Part shown: positions 1 to 6,120 of the stretch, piece by piece
How the letters are laid out: each line of letters begins with the position of its first letter
How positions within the stretch are numbered: the first letter of the stretch is position 1
Assembly: GCA_023262945.1 (NCBI GenBank)
Contig: JALQXY010000079.1
Span: 1 to 6,232, forward strand
From: Rickettsiales bacterium
Lineage (GTDB): Bacteria > Pseudomonadota > Alphaproteobacteria > Rickettsiales > UBA1997
DNA length: 6,232 nt
Direction: 5' to 3'
Position numbers and translations under genes: made by a program
The notes under the pieces: model-generated
What the model was told of the DNA's origin: nothing
Databases searched by the model: none
The model's input: only the letters and a program-made list of their open reading frames with translations

Positions 1-56
1 AAAAAATTTGTTATGATGTTTTTAAGCAATTTAAACCCAAATACATCAATAAAAAG

Positions 57-86
57 TTGATTTGAGCTTAATATCAAAATTATAAT
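57..86 (+). promoter_or_regulatory. Putative sigma70-type promoter of the first gene, nearly leaderless
   Basis: A perfect TATAAT at 81-86 is preceded by TTGATT at 57-62 (four of six matches to TTGACA) with an 18-bp spacer. A transcript starting the usual 6-8 bases after the -10 box would begin about 1-3 bases before the ATG at 95, so the message would be leaderless or nearly so. An alternative -35, TTGAGC at 62-67, leaves only 13 bp and is less likely. In AT-rich DNA such boxes arise easily by chance, but this one sits exactly where the gene needs it. Confidence 0.42.
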
Positions 87-94
87 ATAAAAAT

Positions 95-988
95 ATGCCA
101 AACTCAGACATTAACAAAAATTTCTTGGCACTCGAAGAACTTGAAGAAAATATAGAAGGAATAGATTTAAAAAAAATTAAAAGAATTCTCAATGATAATC
201 ACCAACTTCAAGTAGAGTATGCTAGCAATATAAAAGATCTAGAAAAAAATCTAGAAGAAAAAGAAAATAAAAAAAATAAAGAAAATATTGGCAAATATGC
301 AAAAAATATTATAGCTAAATTCTATATTGATTCTATCAAAGAAAAAATTGAACCTCTTATTCGTGATAAAAGAAATCTAAATGTTGAAGATATTCAATAC
401 TCAATACGCGGCTTTAAATCTCTTGATAAAACTAAAAGAAACACTATATCACTCTTTATTAAAAAAATAAAAGAAAACGATTTTAAAAATAACATAGAAG
501 AAAATTTATATCTACATTGGAATAATTCTATAGCCGAAATTAAAGAAATTGAAGAGAAAGAATTAAGTGAAAAAGATGCTAAAACCACAGAAGTAGCATC
601 AACTTTAAGCGCCTCCCATGATAAAACGAGTCATTTATCAATAGCTTCATTATCCAGAGAAACAGAAGCAGACAAATCAACCCAAACTGATGAATCATTC
701 AGCAGCGATTCTCTTGATGGCTTATCAAAAATTACCTCAGCAGAAATTACCTCAGTTGCAGCAACGCAAAATGAATATTGCGAAGGGTCGGAAAAAAGAT
801 TATCGTACTCTTTTTTAGATTCAGCAAGATCAGAAAAGAAAGAGATGCTAAGTAGTGAAGATGAGCCATCTATTAGTCACAATGGCTCTTTTTTTTGCCC
901 ATCTGAATTCAATGAAGAACCTTCTCAATCACCATCACTAAGATCTAAGGATAATTTATGTGAATATGCAAGTTGTCAAATTTTGTAA
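95..988 (+). CDS. Unrecognised protein with Ser-rich disordered tail, LC8-like motif and C-terminal CaaX-like box; candidate effector
   Basis: I do not recognise this 297-residue protein as a member of a known family. Residues 1-165 are Lys/Glu/Asn-rich and probably helical, with likely coiled coil around 12-60 and a more mixed patch at 70-150. Residues 166-297 are rich in Ser, Thr and Glu and look disordered. There is no signal peptide or membrane segment. Two short motifs stand out: KSTQT at 194-198, matching the dynein light chain docking consensus, and a terminal CQIL (294-297), matching a CaaX prenylation box. A short repeat, ITSAE-ITSVA, lies at 213-222. The ATG is the only plausible start: an in-frame TAA lies at 83-85 and the next Met is residue 251. 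The 3' half of the gene is clearly richer in GC than the 5' half. A host-targeted effector, for example of a type IV secretion system, is an inference; a cytoplasmic structural protein is also possible. Confidence 0.8.
   Translation: MPNSDINKNFLALEELEENIEGIDLKKIKRILNDNHQLQVEYASNIKDLEKNLEEKENKKNKENIGKYAKNIIAKFYIDSIKEKIEPLIRDKRNLNVEDIQYSIRGFKSLDKTKRNTISLFIKKIKENDFKNNIEENLYLHWNNSIAEIKEIEEKELSEKDAKTTEVASTLSASHDKTSHLSIASLSRETEADKSTQTDESFSSDSLDGLSKITSAEITSVAATQNEYCEGSEKRLSYSFLDSARSEKKEMLSSEDEPSISHNGSFFCPSEFNEEPSQSPSLRSKDNLCEYASCQIL
729..755 (+). repeat. Short in-frame direct repeat inside the first gene
   Basis: AAATTACCTCAG occurs at 729-740 and again at 744-755, offset by 15 bases (five codons), giving ITSAE followed by ITSVA in the Ser-rich tail. 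The exact nucleotide identity suggests a recent small duplication rather than protein-level convergence. Confidence 0.7.
863..896 (+). terminator. Intrinsic-terminator-like hairpin plus T8 tract inside the first gene
   Basis: GAGCCAT (863-869) is the perfect complement of ATGGCTC (882-888), giving a 7-bp stem with a 12-base loop. It is followed directly by eight T residues (889-896). This is the form of a Rho-independent terminator, yet it lies at codons 257-268 of 297, in the sense direction and upstream of the CQIL codons. The loop is longer than usual and the stem modest, so efficiency would probably be partial. The T8 run could also be a slippage site. Confidence 0.4.
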
Positions 989-1008
989 TTTAAGAACCCT
1001 GCAAATCT

Positions 1009-1056
1009 TATCTCAAAATACTTACGAGTTAATATCTCAAAAATACTTTGTTGTAA
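1009..1056 (+). repeat. Imperfect 24-bp tandem duplication in the spacer
   Basis: Two adjacent 24-bp units (1009-1032 and 1033-1056) share TATCTCAAAA, then (A)TACTT, and end in TAA. They differ by single-base indels and a few substitutions. The second unit begins the longer dispersed repeat at 1033-1085. They lie in the spacer between the convergent first gene and lptB. Confidence 0.6.
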
Positions 1057-1085
1057 TTTTATTTAAAGATTGAATTTGGTATAGC
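1033..1085 (+). repeat. Dispersed intergenic repeat, left copy
   Basis: This 53-bp stretch resembles the reverse complement of 6121-6175. Shared landmarks in the same order are TATCTCAAAAA(A)TA, TTTGT, ATTT followed by AGAT, and finally TTGGTATA. The alignment needs small gaps and about a quarter of positions differ, so this is a diverged pair. It overlaps no gene and ends five bases before the lptB stop codon. Confidence 0.5.
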
Positions 1086-1089
1086 ATTA

Positions 1090-1815
1090 CTATACAGAAA
1101 AAGAATCACCAAGATAAACCTCTTTTACATTTTTATCTTTTATAATGTCATCTTTTGTTCCGTGAGATAATATTTTACCGTCATACACAATATAGCCCTT
1201 ATCAACTATTGACAAAGTCTCTCTTACATTGTGATCCGTAATTAAAACCCCTATTTTTCTATCTTTAAGATGATAAATCATTTTTCTAATATCGCTAATT
1301 GCTATAGGATCGACACCAGCAAATGGCTCATCCAGAAGAATAAAAAGAGGATCATTGGCTAAAGCTCTTGCAATTTCTACTCTTCTTCTTTCGCCACCAG
1401 AAAGAGATAAGGCATGAGACTTTCTAATATGTTGAATGGAAAATTCATCAAGCAAATTTTCTAATTTTTCATTTCTTTTTGCTTTGCTGTTTTCGGAAAT
1501 TTCTAAAATTGAATAAATATTATCTTCAACTGACATATCACGAAAAATAGAAGCTTCCTGCGGCAAATAACCAATACCAAGCTTTGCCCTTTGAAACATT
1601 GGAATATTAGTAATATCTAAATCATCGATAAATATTTTTCCTGAAGAGGGTTTTATTAAACCAGCGATCATATAAAAACATGTAGTCTTTCCAGCGCCAT
1701 TTGGACCAAGAAGACCAACAACTTCGCCCTGCTTTATCGAAAAGTCAACACCACGAATTATTTCTTTTTTTCCGTATTTTTTAGTTATTTTTTCAATTTT
1801 TAAAACTTTGTTCAT
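1090..1815 (-). CDS. lptB: LPS export ABC transporter ATP-binding protein LptB
   Basis: LptB is the cytoplasmic ATPase that, as a dimer under LptF and LptG, extracts LPS from the inner membrane and pushes it along the Lpt bridge. All ABC landmarks are present in this 241-residue protein: Walker A GPNGAGKTT at 37-45, Q-loop Gln86 in YLPQEASIF, signature LSGGERRR starting at 138, Walker B ILLDEP with Asp162 and Glu163, and the H-loop His195. The ITDHNVRETL stretch is very typical of LptB as opposed to other ABC ATPases. Length is normal for the family. The ATG at 1815 lies inside the 3' end of lptA (23-bp overlap), which suggests translational coupling. No rpoN gene follows, although one often does in proteobacteria; instead a repeat-rich spacer and the convergent first gene lie downstream. 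Confidence 0.96.
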   Translation of the reverse strand: MNKVLKIEKITKKYGKKEIIRGVDFSIKQGEVVGLLGPNGAGKTTCFYMIAGLIKPSSGKIFIDDLDITNIPMFQRAKLGIGYLPQEASIFRDMSVEDNIYSILEISENSKAKRNEKLENLLDEFSIQHIRKSHALSLSGGERRRVEIARALANDPLFILLDEPFAGVDPIAISDIRKMIYHLKDRKIGVLITDHNVRETLSIVDKGYIVYDGKILSHGTKDDIIKDKNVKEVYLGDSFSV

Positions 1816-2377
1816 CTAAATTTTTTAAATCTTGATTAATTATAATTTTTACTCTATCATCTTGCTTTAATTGCTTTGGATCTTGCCAAATTTCTTTTTT
1901 TTGACCAATAAAAATACCTTTCTCATTTTTCAAATCATACAAGAAATGTTCGCCACTAGCAATTGACATGCCGTTATTTACTACAACCTTTTCTTGTAAA
2001 ACAAATATATCTTGCGTTGGATTATAATAACCCTTATTGGCAGTTGCCACAAAATCATTAGCAAAAATTTTAACATTGCTAATGGCGTCAATTTTTTTAA
2101 TGGCTGATTTTTTATTATTACCTTCTTCAAAAAAAACTGTCATTTTATCAGAAGTTAATGAATTATTGCCACTTTCAATTACAACATTATCAATAAAATC
2201 AATAGTTTGAGATGTTTTTTTTATATCGATAATCTTAGATGTAATTTTTATTTGCCTAACTTTATCATCAAAAATTAAATTATCCGATAAGCTATTTTGA
2301 ATAAAAAATAACGATATAATGACAAAAAAACTAATTTTTTTAATAATATTTAACTTTATTACTTTTTTTGATAACAT
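1793..2377 (-). CDS. lptA: LPS export periplasmic protein LptA (OstA-like)
   Basis: LptA forms the periplasmic bridge carrying LPS from LptC to LptD. From the ATG at 2377 the protein has 194 residues: a basic N-terminus, a hydrophobic signal segment at about 11-28 with cleavage likely near 30-32, then an OstA-like beta-jellyroll. The jellyroll is visible as IDFIDNVVIESGNNSLTSDKM (written here only to locate residues 59-79), the ANKGYYNP stretch at 113-120 and VLQEKVVVNNG at 126-136. A longer reading starts at a TTG at 2407, but it would put extra residues before the signal peptide, so ATG 2377 is preferred. The gene overlaps lptB by 23 bp downstream. Its first 59 bp overlap the start of the divergent DUF192 gene. 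No lptC is found upstream, where it commonly lies in alphaproteobacteria. Confidence 0.88.
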   Translation of the reverse strand: MLSKKVIKLNIIKKISFFVIISLFFIQNSLSDNLIFDDKVRQIKITSKIIDIKKTSQTIDFIDNVVIESGNNSLTSDKMTVFFEEGNNKKSAIKKIDAISNVKIFANDFVATANKGYYNPTQDIFVLQEKVVVNNGMSIASGEHFLYDLKNEKGIFIGQKKEIWQDPKQLKQDDRVKIIINQDLKNLDEQSFKN

Positions 2378-2795
2378 TTCAAAAGCACAAAAAATCTTGA
2401 ATTTCAATCGTAATATTGAAAATTATCAGCACAAAATACAAGTTATAAATTCACAAAAAAAAGTAAAAGCAAATTTTATGGCAGCAATTGCCGATACAGA
2501 AGAAAAAAGATCTTACGGTTTAATGAATTTAGCAAATTTAACAAATCATCAAGCTATGCTTTTTCTTTTTGAAAAAGAAATGATGGTCAATATGTGGATG
2601 AAAAACACTTTAATTGATCTTGATATGATATTTATTGATAAAAATAATAAAATTATCAATATCAAGACTGGTGCAAAAAAACTTTCTTTGCAAATAATTT
2701 CATCTAAATATCCTGTTAATAAAGTTTTAGAAATTAAAGCAGGACTTGCTGAAAAATTTAATATAAAAATTGGCGATTACATTTATATAAAATGA
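2319..2795 (+). CDS. Secreted DUF192 family protein
   Basis: This is a 158-residue member of DUF192 (COG1430), a small family of beta-rich proteins, often exported, whose function is not established. The family hallmarks are RSYGLMN at 65-70 with Arg64 just before, the acidic/hydrophobic MLFLFEKE at 80-87, and above all MWMKNTLIDLDMIFID at 92-107. An N-terminal signal peptide (MTKKLIFLIIFNFITFFDNISKAQ form, residues 1-24 by eye) predicts export to the periplasm, as is usual for alphaproteobacterial members. The ATG at 2319 is preferred because it supplies that signal; a TTG at 2397 would give a cytoplasmic form without overlap of lptA. The stop overlaps the hisD start in ATGA, so the two are probably translationally coupled. 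No Shine-Dalgarno is visible. Confidence 0.88.
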   Translation: MTKKLIFLIIFNFITFFDNISKAQKILNFNRNIENYQHKIQVINSQKKVKANFMAAIADTEEKRSYGLMNLANLTNHQAMLFLFEKEMMVNMWMKNTLIDLDMIFIDKNNKIINIKTGAKKLSLQIISSKYPVNKVLEIKAGLAEKFNIKIGDYIYIK

Positions 2796-4090
2796 AAATT
2801 TATACTATAAACGACATAAATAATTATACTTTAGATGCTGCGTTATTTCTAAAAAATAAGACGCAAGATAATAGTAAAATTATAAAAACGACTCAACAAA
2901 TTATATCTGACATTAAAATAAATGGAGATGATAGCTTGATTAAGCTATGCAATCAATTTGATAAAACTAATTTCAAACAAGCACATGAATTACTGGTTAG
3001 CGATGAAGAAATAAAAAACTCTGCAAATTATTTAGAACAACCTTTAAAAGACGCTTTAGAGCAATCCTATCAACGCATTTTTTCTTATCATCAAAAACAA
3101 TTACCAAAAGATTTAAATTATACTGACGAAATTGGTATAACTCTAGGAAATAAATGGCAAGCCATAGAATCAATTGGAATTTATGCCCCAGGCGGAAGTG
3201 CTTCATATCCTAGCTCAGTTTTAATGTCGGCAATCCCAGCTATAGTAGCTGGTAGTAAAGAATTATCTTTATTTACACCCGCCACTAATAATAAAATCAA
3301 TCCAGCTATCTTATATTCAGCAAATTTGTGCAACATAAAGAAAATTTATAAAATTGGCGGAGCTCAAGCCGTAGCAGCCATGGCATATGGAACTAAAACA
3401 ATTAAAAAGGTGGATAAAATATGCGGACCAGGAAATTCATATGTTGCTATGGCTAAAAAATTACTTTTTGGCGATGTTGGTATTGATATGATAGCTGGCC
3501 CAACCGATTTAACTATTATCGCCAATAGTAAAAATGCCAAAGCGTCATGGGTTGCAGCAGATGCTCTATCACAACTTGAACATGGCATAGATTCTAAAGT
3601 CTTTATAATTACCGATAATTATAATTTTGCTCAAGAAATATTACAAAAACTAAATGATCTTACGCCAAATCTTGATCGTCAAAGCATAATTAATTCTTCA
3701 ATACAAAATTCAGCAATTTTTGTTATTAAAGATATTAATCAAGCATCAATTATTAGCAATTTTATTGCACCAGAACATCTTCAAATAATTTCTTGTGATG
3801 AAGAAAAGTTATTAAAAAATATTAATAATGCTGGAGCTATATTTTTAGGAAATTACAGCCCTGAAGCAGTTGGTGATTATATCGCTGGGCCAAGCCATAC
3901 ACTGCCAACAGAAGGCACTTCTCGATTTGCTAGCGGTTTATCAGTTTTTGATTTTTTAAAACGCATTTCTATTATTAAATGCAATCAGGAAGGATTTAAT
4001 AAATTATCAAACTCAGCACAATTAATGGCAGAAAATGAAGGGCTAAACGCTCATAAACTAAGCTTAGAAATCAGAAATAACAAAAATTAG
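2792..4090 (+). CDS. hisD: Histidinol dehydrogenase HisD
   Basis: HisD carries out the last two steps of histidine synthesis, oxidising L-histidinol through histidinal to L-histidine with two NAD+ and one zinc. The 432-residue protein is full length for the family. The zinc ligands Gln261 and His264 (SQLEHG), Asp362 (AVGDYIAG) and His421 (GLNAHKLSLEIR) are all present, as are the catalytic pair Glu328-His329 (APEHLQI), His369 (GPSHTLPT) and Glu416. The glycine-rich IYAPGG at 130-135 and KICGPGNSYV at 209-218 are also typical. One small oddity is GPTD at 236-239 where most members have GPSE or GPTE. By these residues the enzyme should be active. It starts in an ATGA overlap with the DUF192 gene and is followed 6 bp later by bamD. 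No other his gene is in the window. Confidence 0.96.
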   Translation: MKIYTINDINNYTLDAALFLKNKTQDNSKIIKTTQQIISDIKINGDDSLIKLCNQFDKTNFKQAHELLVSDEEIKNSANYLEQPLKDALEQSYQRIFSYHQKQLPKDLNYTDEIGITLGNKWQAIESIGIYAPGGSASYPSSVLMSAIPAIVAGSKELSLFTPATNNKINPAILYSANLCNIKKIYKIGGAQAVAAMAYGTKTIKKVDKICGPGNSYVAMAKKLLFGDVGIDMIAGPTDLTIIANSKNAKASWVAADALSQLEHGIDSKVFIITDNYNFAQEILQKLNDLTPNLDRQSIINSSIQNSAIFVIKDINQASIISNFIAPEHLQIISCDEEKLLKNINNAGAIFLGNYSPEAVGDYIAGPSHTLPTEGTSRFASGLSVFDFLKRISIIKCNQEGFNKLSNSAQLMAENEGLNAHKLSLEIRNNKN

Positions 4091-4096
4091 ATCTTT

Positions 4097-4834
4097 ATGA
4101 GACTAAAAATAAGACTAAAAAATATATTGCTATTAACCTTATTAGTATGCTCTGTTTTTTCTTGCGTTAAAGACACAAAAGAAAGCGCCGCAACATTATA
4201 TATCAAAGCTCACGAATCTCTTAAATCTAAAGATTATTTAACAGCTGCCGAACAATTTGAAAAAGTAGCAGATGAATATCCATTTTCTAAATGGGGTATT
4301 GAAGGACAGGTTATGGCAATTTATGCTTATTATAAAGAAGGCAATAATATAAAAATGATTAGCAATATTGATAATTTTATCAATCTTAATCCATCAAGTT
4401 CATATATTGATTATATACTTTATATGAAAGGAATAGTTTATTATGAGCAAATTCCTAGTATAAATCGCGCTCAAAATATTAGTCAAAGCTCTCTCGATAT
4501 TTTTAATAATTTAATTACTCGTTTTCCCGAATCAAAATACAGCGCTGATGCTAAATCAAAATTAAATTTTATAATTGAACACATATCTGGCAGCTATATG
4601 GCAAAAGGAAGATTTCAAGGCAAACAAAATAATTATATTGGCGCCATCAATAATTTTCTGAAAGTTATTAATGATTACGATAGCTCAAATCAAGTTCCGG
4701 AAGCTTATTATCGTATAGCTGAAATTTATCACAATCTTGGCTTAACTTCATTGACCAATAGGGCTTTATTAGAGTTAAAAACTAATTATCAACAAAGCAG
4801 CTGGAATAAATTAGCACAAAATAAATTTGATTAA
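4097..4834 (+). CDS. bamD: Outer membrane protein assembly lipoprotein BamD
   Basis: BamD (formerly YfiO or ComL) is the essential lipoprotein partner of BamA in the beta-barrel assembly machine on the periplasmic face of the outer membrane. The 245-residue protein has a basic start, a hydrophobic stretch at 9-22 and a lipobox VFSC with lipidated Cys23; Phe at -2 is slightly unusual. The rest is a row of TPR-like helical pairs. Family landmarks are LYIKAHESLKSKDYLTAAEQ from 34, YPF at 61-63, YAYYKEGN at 76-83, LNPS followed by IDYILYMKG at 97-111, and RFPESKYSADAKSKL at 142-156. Length is typical of BamD. It sits 6 bp after hisD and 11 bp before bioA, so it is probably transcribed with them. 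Confidence 0.94.
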   Translation: MRLKIRLKNILLLTLLVCSVFSCVKDTKESAATLYIKAHESLKSKDYLTAAEQFEKVADEYPFSKWGIEGQVMAIYAYYKEGNNIKMISNIDNFINLNPSSSYIDYILYMKGIVYYEQIPSINRAQNISQSSLDIFNNLITRFPESKYSADAKSKLNFIIEHISGSYMAKGRFQGKQNNYIGAINNFLKVINDYDSSNQVPEAYYRIAEIYHNLGLTSLTNRALLELKTNYQQSSWNKLAQNKFD

Positions 4835-4845
4835 ACAAGTAATAA

Positions 4846-6102
4846 ATGAACAGCGTCAGTAAAGGCAAAAAACATATATGGCTGCCATATACACAAATGC
4901 AAAATCATTCAACGCAGCTTGAAGTTAAAAAAACACGCGGCAGCAAAATTTATCTTAAAAATGGAAAAGTTTTAATAGATGGCATTTCATCTTGGTGGTC
5001 TATAGCCCATGGCTATAATCATCCAACTATAACTAAAGCAGTTAAAATGCAGGTTAAAAAACTACCGCATATAATGATGGCCGGCTTTTCTAATGAACAA
5101 ACTTACAAATTAGCTTATCGCTTATGCAATTTTACCAAACTTGATAAATGTTTTTTTTCCGATTCTGGATCTACCGCAATAGAAGTGGCAATGAAAATAG
5201 CATGGCAACATTATATCAATATCAACAAACCACAAAAAACTAAATTTATTTCTTTTAAAAATTCATATCATGGTGATACTAGTGGCGCTATGTCACTAGC
5301 TGATCTATCAAGCGGCATGCATAAAAAGTTCAAAAATTTACTTTTAAATAATTTTTCACTAGATTTACCAAAAAATGAAAATGATCTTAATCAGTTTGAT
5401 GATTTCTTAAAAAATAATAAATCACAAATAGCCGCTATTTTTATTGAACCTTTAGTGCAATGTGCTGGCGGTATGAAGTTTCATAGCGTTAATATTCTTG
5501 AACAAATATTTACCATTAGCAAAAAGCATGAAGTTTTATTTATATGTGATGAATGCGCCGTTGGATTTTATCGAACTGGGGCAAAAATGGCATTTCTTCA
5601 TAGTAAAAAAATAAAACCAGATATGCTAGTTATTGGCAAAGCTCTTACCGGAGGATTTATGACATTAGCCGCCACCCTCACCTCTGAAGAAATATATAAT
5701 AGCTTTTTAGGAGATTCTTTGAATTCGGCATTAATGCACGGACCAACATTCATGGGAAACCCATTAGCAGCTTCAGCAGCCAACGCCTCTTTAGATATAT
5801 TTGAAAAATATGATTATGAAAGAAAAATAAAAAATGATAGCATATTTATAAGTCAAGAATTAGAAAAATGTCGCCATTTAAAAAACATATCAGATGTAAG
5901 AACTATTGGAATGATTGGAGTTGTTGAACTCAAAAGAGATTGGTCGCAAATATTAAAAATGCGCCAAGAGATAATTAAATATGGAGTATTTTTAAGGCCT
6001 TTTCATAATTGCATATATCTGATGCCACCACTTAATATATCAAGAACAGATTTAAAAAAAATAACCGACTCGATATATAATATCATTAAAAAGATATCTT
6101 AA
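4846..6102 (+). CDS. bioA: Adenosylmethionine-8-amino-7-oxononanoate aminotransferase BioA
   Basis: BioA is a PLP-dependent class III aminotransferase that converts KAPA to DAPA in biotin synthesis, with S-adenosylmethionine as amino donor. The 418-residue protein is full length. Visible residues include WLPYTQM with Tyr15, the tandem Trp50-Trp51 of SSWWSIAHGYNHP, the phosphate-binding DSGST at 106-110, YHGD at 141-144 with PLP-stacking Tyr141, Asp235 for the pyridine nitrogen, Arg243, the Schiff-base Lys265 in GKALTGG, HGPTFMGNPLA at 298-308, and FLRPF with Arg384 near the C-terminus. The SWW, Tyr15 and HGPTFMGNP features separate BioA from ornithine or GABA aminotransferases. The segment after Asp235 reads DECAVGFYRTG instead of the common DE-x-ATGFGRTG. 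No other bio gene is in the window; bamD lies 11 bp upstream, and a repeat-rich end follows. Confidence 0.95.
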   Translation: MNSVSKGKKHIWLPYTQMQNHSTQLEVKKTRGSKIYLKNGKVLIDGISSWWSIAHGYNHPTITKAVKMQVKKLPHIMMAGFSNEQTYKLAYRLCNFTKLDKCFFSDSGSTAIEVAMKIAWQHYININKPQKTKFISFKNSYHGDTSGAMSLADLSSGMHKKFKNLLLNNFSLDLPKNENDLNQFDDFLKNNKSQIAAIFIEPLVQCAGGMKFHSVNILEQIFTISKKHEVLFICDECAVGFYRTGAKMAFLHSKKIKPDMLVIGKALTGGFMTLAATLTSEEIYNSFLGDSLNSALMHGPTFMGNPLAASAANASLDIFEKYDYERKIKNDSIFISQELEKCRHLKNISDVRTIGMIGVVELKRDWSQILKMRQEIIKYGVFLRPFHNCIYLMPPLNISRTDLKKITDSIYNIIKKIS

Positions 6103-6120
6103 TAAATTATCCATTTTTAA

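Noticed and set aside
1..94. A partial gene or RNA gene at the left edge
   Set aside because: The first 94 bases show no sustained reading frame leading to a recognisable product and no tRNA-like fold; only the promoter-like boxes near its end could be supported.
394..588. 64-codon open frame on the minus strand within the first gene
   Set aside because: It is antisense to a coherent coding frame, has low-complexity Ser/Phe/Leu content and shows no recognisable domain.
1079..1095. Hairpin GTATAG-CATTA-CTATAC at the lptB stop codon as a terminator
   Set aside because: The stem is only six mostly A-T pairs and neither strand has a T run after it. Its left part belongs to the dispersed repeat.
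2297..2320. TTGAAT and TATAAT as a promoter for the DUF192 gene
   Set aside because: The spacer is only 12 bp and the TATAAT overlaps the ATG at 2319, so transcription would begin inside the gene.
2378..2407. Longer lptA reading from a TTG at 2407
   Set aside because: It adds ten residues in front of a good signal peptide that already has its own ATG at 2377.
3364..3588. 74-codon open frame on the minus strand within hisD
   Set aside because: It is a shadow of the highly conserved HisD core, with no independent start signals.
5598..5783. 61-codon open frame on the minus strand within bioA
   Set aside because: It is a shadow of the conserved Lys265 to HGPTFMGNP region of BioA.
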